Assembly (NCBI RefSeq): GCF_001039355.2 | Contig: NW_019775452.1 | Span: 242,646 to 306,645 of the forward strand | Direction: 5' to 3' | Length of the DNA stretch: 64,000 bases | Source: Lingula anatina | Lineage: Eukaryota > Brachiopoda > Lingulata > Lingulida > Lingulidae | In this document: one piece after another, positions 14,401 through 24,900 of the stretch | How the letters are laid out: the number at the start of each line of letters is the position of its first letter | Numbering within the stretch: the stretch's first letter is position 1 | Program-made: the position numbers and the translations under genes | Notes under the pieces: generated by a model | The model's input: the letters and a program-made list of their open reading frames with translations, nothing else | What the model was told of the DNA's origin: nothing | The model's database searches: none

Positions 14401-17400
14401 TCATATTTGATCCAATATGTGCCCTTTGGCAAAATAGCATTATAAAAGCAACAAAATCATACTTATCCATTCTATATAATCATCTTTGGCAAAATTACTA
14501 AACTTGCAAAAGTAGCAAGAGCTGAAATACAGAAACTCGGACAGTATTGTACAAATCTGTACAAGCAGACTCAAGTTACTTTGTTTCTGAGTAAACCGAT
14601 TCTAAATTTTTCTGAAACAAAGGGAAATGAAAAATACCTGGAAACACTCCTAGTAATTCCAGGAGTTGCACAAGCCCCATCAACTGCCTTGCTGCCCCTC
14701 AGTGGCGATGCCTCAACATTGGCATTTCTTACTTTCTCTTCCTTGTCACTATCCACATTGTCAGAGTCGCCTCCAGCTAAACCTAAACCTGCTTTTTTGT
14801 CATTGTCTTTTAGAGTGAAACCCTTTGCCGGTGTTGCTGTCTTAGAAAATGTCATCCTCACTCCTTCAGATCCATTGGCCAGATCATTGGCCTTGACCTC
14901 AATTTCATTGTCCTTGACCTGGATATTTTTCTGATGCCAATCATCTCCAGCAGGTGGTTTGTCTAATTTGAACTCTGTATTGAGATTGGTTCCTGAATGA
15001 AAAGTTAATCTTAGGCTGCTTTTAAAAACTGAATTGAAATGAATATAAGTTATAAAAATTAAAACCCATATTAGGCACCCCTGGTTCAGCAATGTAAAAA
15101 CAACTTCAACAACCTTAAGTAAACTATCAAACTTTCAAACTACAAAAAGAGGGAAACGAAGGCAATTTATAATGATACATTTGCAACCAGACAGCTTGTG
15201 AATAGAAAACTATTATCACAAGACGTTTCTACTTAGTAGGGTATAGATGCCAAGGGTTCTGTTTAAACATTTTTTAGCTATTGTATTTTGAATTAAATGA
15301 AAAAAAAAACTGTCCTTAAGAAAATAATTCCTAAATAGAGGGAGAGGTTCAAACATGAAAATAAATACATAGCAGAATAGAGAAAATTATAGCATCTCAG
15401 ACTTCAAGGCCACTTACTGTCTGTCAACTTCTGCTTTCCAAATGCTCCCTTCTGCTTTTCTTTAACAATATCATCTGGTGAAGGGGTCGAGAAATCAAAT
15501 AATTTTATGTGTTTCAAATTTTGAGCAGTGGGATTCTTGGTCATTTGTTTTGCAAAACAAAACTTTTTAAGTTGTCTGTTATTTGTTCGACCTGGCTTCT
15601 GCTTTCCACAGTGGGAGCAAACTATAGTTTTCCCAAATTGTGAGGGTTTTGAACAGTACTTTGAAATGTTTTTGGGGAGTTCTGATAACAGTAATTTGAT
15701 ACCAACAGCAGGTTTGTTCAGTGACTTTTCAATTTTTGTAAACATCAGTGACTTGGGTTCTTTAATAGAACTCTGAGTAGTTTGCCCAGTCAAATTTCTT
15801 TGATCTTTCTTACGCACAGCAGATGTCAAGTCTATAACTTGAGAACCATCTGAAGATTTTGTAACCACATCTTTTATACCAGTCGAAGGCACTTGGGGGG
15901 ATGGCCTCAGCACTGACATATTTTGAAAAAGGTTCGATTCCCCTTGTGTTTTTGATTGAAGAGTAGGGTTTGGAGACTGCAAAAACTGCAATTGACTGGA
16001 TGCAACAGTTTTGGAGTGTTGGCCAGCAAGCTGGGATAGGGAGGGACCCCCAACCACGTTAGATTCCAAATGCTGAGCAGCAAGATGTGATAACGTAGAA
16101 TTCCCACTTTTACTAGTTTTAGAGTGCAGTGAAGCCAGTTGTGATAATGATGGCTGTCCAGATGAATTAGAAGTTGATTGTTGATTAGGAAGATTAAACA
16201 GTGCTGGACTTCCATTCAGTTTTGCACCAGTAAGTTGTGACAGAGTTGACTGCTGCCCAATGTCTTTAGCTTGAAAATGCCGTGTAGCAAGTTGTGATAG
16301 CACAGAATTGCCATCTGTGGTGTTTTGAGTATGCTGGCTAGCAAGCTGAGAGAGTACACTCTTTCCACCTTTATTCTGAATTTCTGGTTGGGTCTTTGCC
16401 AGAGATACATTACTGGTGGAAGTAGGGGCTTTAGTGTTGATTCTGTTGCCTACTGGTGAGTCAGGTTTTAAACCACCCCAAAAGTCAAGTTTCTTGGGCT
16501 TTATAAGACCACTTTGGATTGCATTGTTAGCATTTGAAGTGTTTGTGTTTTGTGTTTTAATATCTTGTATGGATTGAGCATCAAGAGATAGATTTTTAGT
16601 AATATCAGATGAATCTTACCTTAGATGAGCCACAGTCCAAGCAAACAATATACCATGGAATCCAATCAGGCAGCAGCAGACAAAGTAAAAGTGCACATGA
16701 AAAACAAACATAAGGGCATTATATTAGCGGAGTTTGTCTGTCATCTCCACACGAGCACATGCACTGTTAGTGTTACAGTAAATAAACATACCACAAGATG
16801 ATAAATGGTTTACTAAATAATTGACGGGGAAAAATGAAAGGTGCCAAACATTCAAGTCCTACTTGTGACAATAAAAAAAAATTCTATTTGATCAAACAAT
16901 ATGTCTATAATTTCAACAGTCAGACTAGTCTTACCTCGAAATTTTCTCTGCTCTTGAGCAATCTCTGGAGGTTTTTCTTTAACTGAAATTAATCATGATC
17001 ATGGTGTTAATACACCTTTCATCATATCTAGATGCAGGAATGCCTATAGTATAATACTAAGATACTTCTTGATATAACTTGATATGTAAATTTATTTGCC
17101 AAGCAGATTTTTATGTTCAATATGAAAAATTTTAAAGAGAAAGTGAATAACCTGGACTTGACTGCTTTGTAAGGAGTGCATTCAGAGCTTTCTCTATATT
17201 GAATCCATTGCTGAGAACAGCTTCCACAAGCACATGCTCTGGAAAGGCTTCACCCATCACATCTCTTATACCATCAAGGCAAGAATTCAAACGAGCTGCA
17301 AAAAATGAAAGGATATGCATTCTAATGTATATGTAAGTATTAAAATAAATAAATTTGTATTTGATTCAAGGATGAATTAACATTCAATTTACACCTTATA

Positions 17401-17646
17401 AAACATTTAGGTACCTTCATCTACATCATTTAGAAGGGGCCTCCTGTAGTTTCTGGAATCATTTAAGGGATCTGGACTGTCACTCTCACTTCCTTCCTCT
17501 TCTTCAGGAATATCATCTTGTGACATGAAGGCTGACAGTGAATGGCCTTGGTTGCGGTCAAATGTAAACTGGGCAGCTAAAAAAAAGCAAAGATTCCACT
17601 TATAATATATCCCTTCTGCCTCCCTCCCCCCCCCAAAAAAAACAGG

Positions 17647-17677
<31 letters not shown>

Positions 17678-18363
17678 TTAGAGTTTTCATATATCATTTG
17701 AATGGGTGACCAATGACACATTTTGCACAAAATTTGAATGAATATTTGCCCCATCTCATGATTTTGACACACACAACTTAACTTATTACATAATTTAAAC
17801 AATATCCATGGTAAATTTACAATTGTACACAGTGGACTTGCAGAGCAGAATGCCACAGTTGTTCCTACCTGTGCCAGGTGAAATACAGTAGTCATCTTCA
17901 ATAGAATGACCATATATGTCATCTTCATGCTCACACTCTGCAAGGAATTCATATATGTTGTCATAATACTTTTGGTCTGTATATAAAAAGTACGTACACC
18001 CCTTACAATATTTGTAAATAATTAATAAAAATAAAAAGCTATGAAAATATATAGGGAAAATCATATGTTCGGATTTGCCATTATCAGAGAAGAACATGTT
18101 ACTTCAAACTGCATAATTACGAAAACATATACACATTATTTTTTTCTTTATCAACGCAAAAAGAACATAAACCTTAAAATTAAATGTTTATTTATAACAG
18201 CCTCTCCTACTACAAGTGTACACGTTGCAGGATTTAGAAACTTATTTTACGTTGGAAATGTTCCCCATCCTACATATGTAAACAACAAGCTTGCGCAGTG
18301 AAAAATCTTCATACACTTACCGTCATGAAAGTTCATGCCACGCACATGCCTATGCCTAGACAT
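8452..18363 (-). CDS. HBS1L: HBS1-like translational GTPase (ribosome rescue), 18 coding exons including a SKI7-like exon
   Basis: Minus-strand exons: 18321..18363, 17869..17976, 17415..17576, 17152..17295, 16935..16982, 15418..16614 (alternative), 14638..14992, 14212..14294, 13745..13904, 13374..13486, 12862..12978, 12303..12533, 10170..10343, 9636..9731, 9224..9327, 8956..9056, 8643..8787, 8452..8481. Without exon 6 this gives 737 residues (human 684); with it, 1136. The start [12 protein letters not shown] matches human MARHRNVRGYNY. Exon 4 carries the HBS1 N-terminal domain. The GTPase has GHVDAGKST (G1), RGVTMDI (switch I), DAPGHKDF (G3) and NKMD (G4), followed by EF-Tu-like domains 2 and 3 ending [19 protein letters not shown]. 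With Pelota, HBS1 recognises stalled ribosomes in the cytosol. A second copy of exons 10-12 lies at 12028..12140, 11518..11634 and 10476..10706 and is probably an assembly duplicate. Confidence 0.95.
10459..12281. repeat. Allelic copy A of HBS1L exons 10-12 (probable uncollapsed haplotype)
   Basis: This block repeats the content of 12283..13625, introns included, with only scattered single-base differences. For example CCAAGACCGCTGC corresponds to CCAAGACCACTGC in copy B, and GGGTATCAAG to GGGTACCAAG. Both copies contain HBS1L exons 12, 11 and 10 with identical boundaries. Copy A contains the 443-N gap and ends TGTATATCATT directly at a lone N at 12282; copy B continues past the same TGTATATCATT into unique sequence. 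The pattern is that of two haplotype contigs placed side by side. Confidence 0.85.
10968..11410. other. Assembly gap (443 N)
   Basis: A run of N sits inside a poly-A tract of an HBS1L intron. The left edge reads AATCTAAAAAAAA and the right edge again begins CTAAAAAAA. In the parallel copy at 12781-12800 the tract is only about nine A and no extra sequence is present. The gap size is therefore probably nominal. Confidence 0.95.
12283..13625. repeat. Allelic copy B of HBS1L exons 10-12
   Basis: This is the second version of the segment, preceded by a lone N at 12282. It is continuous with exon 9 upstream (13745..13904), which is present only once. I used this copy for the HBS1L gene model because it has no gap. 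The three exons (113, 117 and 231 nt) sum to 461 nt, not a multiple of three, so a transcript using both copies would be frameshifted. Confidence 0.85.
15418..16614 (-). CDS. HBS1L: SKI7-like alternative exon of HBS1L (399 codons, phase 1 at both ends)
   Basis: This large exon sits where human HBS1L has the alternative exon of isoform 3, the SKI7-like protein that links the cytoplasmic exosome to the SKI complex. It has at least six copies of an LSQLAxxH-type motif ([40 protein letters not shown], and LSQLTGAK without His). It also has a [10 protein letters not shown] cysteine pair and a conserved-looking [20 protein letters not shown] block near the end. Its length is exactly 1197 nt and both splice phases are 1, so it can be included in or skipped from full-length HBS1L. 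Reading through its donor adds SKWP and then stops, giving a SKI7-only protein. The acceptor (GGTAAG before ATTCATC) has a weak pyrimidine tract, consistent with regulated use. Confidence 0.8.
17650..17678. repeat. (CA)n microsatellite in HBS1L intron
   Basis: A CA/GT dinucleotide run lies next to a C-run and an A-run, within the intron between HBS1L exons 2 and 3. Confidence 0.9.
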
Positions 18364-18609
18364 TGTGCTTGTTTTGAGAGTGATAAAAACTGATTCGACT
18401 CGTTATTTCAGAAAATAAGCACCCTTATCCAGCTGTTCCCAACTCAACGGCGCCATTCTTATGTGGAAAGAAATAACAAATGCGCATGCTCATGTTCAGA
18501 GATTCTTTCCTCCTTATATAAGAGATGGCTTCCGTCAATAAGTGATAACGTGTTGCAAAACATGAATGCGATTATCTTTTTGTAATGTTTTCTCTTAAGT
18601 GTCTCTGAA
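18364..18609. promoter_or_regulatory. Compact bidirectional promoter of HBS1L and TMEM129
   Basis: Only 246 bp separate the two divergent start codons. The interval contains a TATA-like TATATAAG at about 18516-18523 on the plus strand, about 90 bp before the TMEM129 start. It also holds a YY1-like GGCGCCATTCTT near 18449 that could serve HBS1L. These are motif readings, not mapped start sites. Confidence 0.6.
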
Positions 18610-20447
18610 ATGTCAACCGTTGTATACGGGCCAGAATACTGGCTGGTTACTCTGGTGTACTGGATGCTAGCGGCTTGTTTTGTTGCGCCACCATCAGAAT
18701 TTGTTCATGGGGGACTTACTGTGCAAAATCTGTTGTCCAGTTATCTTGGCAGTGAAGAAATGAATTTTATCTATTACCACATCAGAAGAACTACTGCCAC
18801 TGCTATCATTCATTCCTTTATTCCTCTTGGTAAGCACTCATATATTGACACTTGTTACCTAAGAAAAGATTTCGAAAATATATTAACGAAGAATTAACTC
18901 ATACTAATCAGTCTATTGTACTTTATTCTGAAATAAAATAAGGCCAAGATAAGACCTGGGCACTTTTATTGTTTTATTCGTCCTATGATAAATGTATATT
19001 TTTGTCATTTTAGGATACTACTTCATTATAGGATTTGCCATACAAGACTTGCACTTATATCATCTCCACAGAGCAAGTTTCTACTGGAAGATATACCTTG
19101 CTGCCTCCCTTATCATTCCTTTTTGTGTATGTCTGCTGGCATATTTCTGGTCCCTGAAAAAGTGGAACAACCATCCAATAGCCAAAAATTTAGGTTATCT
19201 AGGAAACGGGGATTCATGGAGAGCAGTTGCATCCTCTATTGATGTTGAGTTCCGCCGAATCAACAAGTTTACATCTGGAGTACCAGGTAGAAGATTGTAT
19301 GTGACAGACTCATGGATTATACAGACAGCAGCATACCATCTTAATGTTGCACATCAAAGAGACATGCATTTAACACTGAGCGGTGCTGAGGAACATGAGA
19401 TTTCGCCAGAAAGTTTCCAGGGAGTCCAGTTTCTAAATATCACTGTTGATTCTATCAATGAACATGTTCAGTCTTTTGTGATCAGGTGAGCCTTTGCCTA
19501 TAACAAATGGTGTCAAGTATGGCCTATACTGTTTGTTAAAGAGCAACCTATCCTGCTCTGGTAAAGAGCATAAAAGAATAATGCATTTCCTTCTATGAGT
19601 TTTATTGAACTTGTAAATGGTGCAGTGAACTTTAGACTGAGCAGTGGTTAATGTCAAATGTGAATGATTTTTTAAAGAAATTACTTGTATCTGTATTTAT
19701 ACAAGAAATGCACTTTTTGCCACTTTAATTTTGAAATGATCATTTTTACATTTCTATAAAAAATTATTTTTGCAGGTTAAATTCCCTAGAGTATGGAGAT
19801 CTGAAGGAGAAGCTTCAAGCTCCAGTGCGCAATGCCCGTGAGATAGTAATCCATCAGTCCCTAGGAGACAGATTTCTTCTTGCTTTTAAAGAACAGATAG
19901 ACAAGAATGCAAGGTTTAATGTGGCACAGGATGTGGTAGGTTTGCAAAGGATGCATTGCAATGTTCATATTTTATCATTACTTGGCAAATTAAAAAGAAA
20001 AGAATAGTTGAAACATCACAAATTTAAAAGTAGTGTACTTGTGATGTTATTTTTTTATGTATTTATTTTGCGTCTATGTTTTCTTTGACTGAAGTTTACA
20101 TTAAATAGTCAATTGCTAAAATGACACAGATTTTGATATTACTCATTGTTAATAAACAAATGGGTAAATAAATGAATAATTTAAAATTCTTTTTTTAGGA
20201 ACTTGATTCCTGTATTGGCTGCATGCTGGTTCCAGCCAATACAAAGCTACAGAAGCTATGTGATCAGCCAGAAGAAGGAGAGTGCAAGCAGTGTTACTGC
20301 AGGCCACTGTGGTGTATAGACTGTATGGGCAAATGGTTTGCCAGCAGGCAGGATCAACAGAAACCAGAGCTGTGGCTAAGTGGAAAAGCACCTTGCCCCA
20401 TGTGCAGAGCAACATTCTGTGTGCTGGATGTCAGTAGAATTGGCTGA
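18610..20447 (+). CDS. TMEM129: TMEM129, ER-membrane RING-type E3 ubiquitin ligase
   Basis: Exons are 18610..18829, 19014..19485, 19776..19935 and 20199..20447, giving 366 residues (human 362). Hydrophobic segments lie near residues 7-27, 60-85 and 105-125. The C-terminal domain carries an atypical, cysteine-only RING: CIGC, then CDQ, CKQCYC, CIDC and finally CPMC, which matches the RING-C2 arrangement of this family. TMEM129 is an endoplasmic-reticulum E3 ligase recruited to Derlin-containing dislocation complexes in ER-associated degradation. Splice phases close perfectly, and the four-exon layout is as in vertebrates. It shares a short bidirectional promoter with HBS1L. Confidence 0.95.
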
Positions 20448-21180
20448 TAATAACCAAGACATAGAGACTTATTTGAATTCAGTCCATCATTGCTGCAGAA
20501 GTTACATAAGCACTAGTTTGTTTTTGCAAGAATTCCAAGGCAGCAGTTATTATTTTTAAAGAATTTTTTACTCTATGCAAATTATTCATCCAACTTCTCA
20601 ATTGCCTTTTGAATTGAAAACTGGGAGGTTTGCAAAAATACTTGCAAACTTATTGGTTTATGATGCTGGATTTGAATGGCCACTACCAAAATTTAAGGAA
20701 AATTGAGTACTTGTGTGATTTTTCAGTCGTTTATTACAGCAGCTCCACAAAATAGAACACACTGTACAGACATTTGCAGTAAATTGAGAAAATAAATTTA
20801 AAACAAAATATAAAAGAAAGGTAGCCCTGGGCATTTAATTTTCTTCAGTCAATAAATAAATATTGAGTTAACATTCTACTTGGTTATTGTATTATAGTCT
20901 TAAAGTAAGTGCCACATTTGTGGTAAAAATGTTTTCATATTTCATTGACTTGTAATTTAACTTGGTAAAACTACATTGTTAAACTCCTGCACCATGCTTT
21001 AGAGCCTATGAGCCTCATTTTGTATACATTGGTGGTTATTTGAAAATTTTCACATTAATCACTGCAAATTCTCCGAAAATTACCTTTGCCAAATGGTGCA
21101 ACATAACCACACAGTTACCAAAGAGTCTTCAAAAAATAATGCCAGTACTTGAGACTGTCACTGTGACTGTGGTCTGCACT
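20448..21180 (+). other. Presumed 3' UTR of TMEM129 and short intergenic spacer
   Basis: No gene is seen. An AATAAA at about 20790 is a plausible polyadenylation signal, giving a 3' UTR of roughly 350 bp. The remaining sequence up to the inverted-repeat element is unremarkable and AT-rich. Confidence 0.45.
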
Positions 21181-21869
21181 GGGGCCGGTTTCACAAAGCA
21201 GTAGTTAGTTAGCGATCGGTAGTTAGCCTCTCGCTAGTTGTAGTGCCGTTTCACGAAGCAGTCGCTAGTTCTCTCGCTCGTTATTGTCTCGTTGTTGCCT
21301 TGGATATTTAACGACTGGTCAGACCAGTCGCTAACTCTAGAGTTTCATCGTACGCATGCGTAATGAGTGAAATAAAAAGGTTGCTTAGTTACCGTTATCT
21401 GTCGTTTGTCTTTGTATCCAATATGGCGGCTACTTTTCTTGCTATCCGTACCGCCAGACGGCAACGTAGACTACGACGTTTTCATGAAAGGCAGAATATA
21501 TTAGAATATACACACGATGATGCAATTTACGAGAGGTTGCGCCTAGCTGTGACAAAAAGAGCGGCAAAAAGGTGGTGGAGATCCTTTACGACGACCTCAA
21601 AGCAGACGTTCTTATGCATTTCCAGCCACCAAAAATTGGAGAGTTAGTGCTTTCGTGACACTATTACGCAAGAGTTCCACTTCCGGCAGACGGTTTCGAG
21701 ACTACAGTGAGTAACGAGAGAACTAACGACCGAACTTTACGACTGAACTTAGCGATGAGTTAACGACTGCTTCGTGAAACACCCCTCGAAAATCGCTTAG
21801 TATGCTCGTTAGCGAGGTAGTTCAGTAGTTAGTTGTTCTAACTAACTACTGCTTTGTGAAACCGGCCCC
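21181..21869. mobile_element. Harbinger-like inverted-repeat DNA element, nested or with doubled ends
   Basis: The left end reads GGGGCCGGTTTCACAAAGC and the right end is its exact reverse complement, with about 32 bp of matching terminal repeat. Inside lies a second, related inverted pair: CGTTTCACGAAGCAGTCG near 21247 and its counterpart near 21765. The interior holds a 94-codon plus-strand frame (21363..21647) with an arginine-rich start (RTARRQRRLRRFHERQN) that resembles the N-terminus of PIF/Harbinger transposases; no catalytic domain remains. The element is GC-richer than its surroundings. I see no convincing target-site duplication, so it may be old or its ends may be misplaced. The Harbinger assignment is inference. 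Confidence 0.7.
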
Positions 21870-21998
21870 AGAGTTAATACAGCACAGAGTACCTGCAGAC
21901 CTGTGGCATTACCTACACGGATATCACACCTCAACTGGTGTTTCTCAACAACCTATTTAAAATGCTGGGTACCAATTTCTCTCAGCTTCCAGTTTCTT
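21870..21998 (-). other. Short sequence between the inverted-repeat element and the NOP14 stop
   Basis: These 129 bp lie just downstream of the NOP14 stop codon on the minus strand. The 3' UTR of NOP14 must start here and probably runs into the transposon. Confidence 0.4.
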
Positions 21999-24900
21999 TC
22001 ATATCACAGGTTTATCTTTTTTCCTTTTCATGGCTTTAAACTCCCCCTCTTGACTCGCCAACATGCCATAGATTTCCTTCACTTTCCTCTTCCTTTCAGC
22101 ATCCCTGGAGTTTAAAAATTAATATAAGTACATTTACAATCCATAAATTTTAATAAGATTCATGATAAGGCAAGTATAATATTTGTGTCCAACTTTTTAG
22201 CAAAATGTGACTTTGGCAGCTTTATTGAACCTCAGTGTCACATCTATGTACAAATATATCTGTATGAGCATGTCTTTTGATTAAATAAAATTATCTTTTT
22301 AATATATAATTTTATATATCATGTTCTTTGTTACTGGTTAAAACAAAAAAAAAATTATATGTCATGTTCTTTGTTACTGCTTAAAACAAAAAAGACAGTT
22401 ATTGACAAATCAACTTAAAGATAAATAACTTAAGAAATTTTCCATTTGTGAAGACCTGATTTGCAATATTTCTGTGCATTTTGCTCACCTGCTCATCCTC
22501 TCCTCCAACCTTTGTCTAGCCAAGAACTGAGAATCTTTCCTCAGTTCTCTTACAGCAGATTTCATCTCTTTCTTGTGCTTGTGAAGCAGTCTCTGCTTGT
22601 CTCTGAACTCACGGGTGCCACCCCTTTTCTTCCTCCCATCAAAGCTAAATAATAAAATCCTAAATATGCTAGAGATAGCAGACAATGCTGTATATGATTT
22701 TCTCCATAAATATGTATTACTTTAATCTTGAAAGCACTATGAAAACAAAGAATCCAGGCACCAGTTTTGTTTCTACCAAATTCATCAGTGTCCCTAATAA
22801 TAACAATAATAAACTCTGATTTAGAAGTGGCTGTTTATGTGTCAGGTTTTTGTTCATACTGCCACTGTTGAAAAGCCTTAAAAAGCCACTGAGATAAAAG
22901 ACTTTACCTTTCTTCTATCTTTGGCTCAAACATCTTGAGCATGGGTGGTGGCCTTTTTTGCATGGTTAAACTGTTTCTTGTATTTTGGTTCTTCTTTTCA
23001 AGTTGTTGAATCAAATCACTGACCTGTTTCTGATATCAGAACAGAATGAAAGTTAAGCTTTCATAAGTGATGCCAACATCTATGACAGATCTATGACTGC
23101 TAAAAATCTAAGACCAATTGAAACACTTAACTCTTTTATTTTATACATATTTAGCATCCAAGCATTTTGGCTGCTCTAAAAATTTGCCATTGTACTTTCT
23201 ACTTATTCTGCACTCTGATGGATAGAATGAAGTTATGAAATAATACTGTGCTTTTCTGGTAATTAGACACATTTGCCAAAAAAAAAGTTCAATATTAATG
23301 TGAGTTGATACTGCATTATCAATTTTTTCAACTATCATATATATACCTGTACTTTTTCTGGGTACTTTTCTGTAGGAAGTTTACTGCATATATATCTGAG
23401 TGGCTGGAAGATTTCTTTATATGCAGGGAGATCTTCATATAATACTGCAAACTCCTGCAGCAACCGTAGGGACTGACATGTTGCACAAACCCTAGTGAAT
23501 CAAAAGAAATCCTAATAAATACAAATATGATTTTTAAATAAAAACCGGCAAAATTTTACACATCACATAATAAAACTACTATCAAGCCAATTAAAACAAA
23601 TGATTAATGGGGAAGGGGGACTTAAGAAAGTCTTGTGCTCTTATTTTTTAGGTACTGGCTTAACCTAGTTGTTTCTCTGAACTTACATTAATTTATTTAT
23701 GAATATTTAATAGTATAACAGCGACACAATATTTCAAAACTCACCTAAACTCATCTGTGCTTAACTGACGCAAGTCTTTGCAGGCAAACGTTTGGGATAT
23801 TGTAAATGGTTTGATTTCAACTGACCTGAAAGTGTGACAGGATAATATATATATTTATTAAAGCTAAAATGAATATCTAACAGAATCGTTTTTTAAAAGT
23901 ATCGAGAACCACATTTAAGCAAGAAAAATAACTTTCATATGAAAACAACTTACTTCGCAGTTTTTCCCTTTATTTCAAGCAGATCTACCTTCCCAACAGG
24001 TTTAAAAGGATGGACAACATCTTCCACTGAAAGAAATAATTCAACTTGATTGAAAGTACATTTTTCTTCAATTATAATTAATGTAGACAAGTTTACATAA
24101 AGAGAGAGTCAATGCGATGTGTTCAAAAATGGTCTATACCATTCCTATAATTTAGGCTTCCATACTTAAAATTCATTTCAATTATGTTCACTTCCAACAA
24201 ATATTAAGTGATGCTTACATTTATTGGGATCCTTCTTCGAAGCTAGGAAAAGCAGACCCCTTAAAAAGTTTATGACTTCAGGGACATACCTCTTGGAAAG
24301 GGAAATGTACTAAAACAAATGTAACAAAAAATAGATGAAGAGTCCTGGAAAATTTTCATTCAATCCCAACTGCTCTCTAATAATGGTAGCTAACAAAGTG
24401 TACCAGCTAATAGTAATATGTCTTAGAATTTCAGCCAATCTTAATCCAAGTTATGTCTTATTTTATATCTTTGATAATGACAGTACATGATGTATGCTTG
24501 GCTTTCATTTCACCTACCTCTAAGAACAAAGTACAGATAAACAGACCAGCAAAGATATCTCGGTTTGATTGCACAGGACTCTGGAAGTGAAAAAAAAAAA
24601 AAACTAAATATTTTTTGTAAATTGTAATGCATAAATTCAGTTGAACTACTATTAAAAGTTAATATTCAATAATTCTCATGTACAGTGCAGTAAAACAAAA
24701 ACAATTAAGGAAGAAGAAGTGTATTCAGGCATGAAATACCATTCAATTTCACAATGACAAAACATTTATTTGAACTTATCCAGATCGAGGTATTAACTCT
24801 CACTTTTGCTAATATTTGCCCCATGAACAACATGGTGGGGGTAACTACTGGATGCTTCAGGTCAGATGTAGGAAACAGGAGACTCACTAATTTGAAGTAA

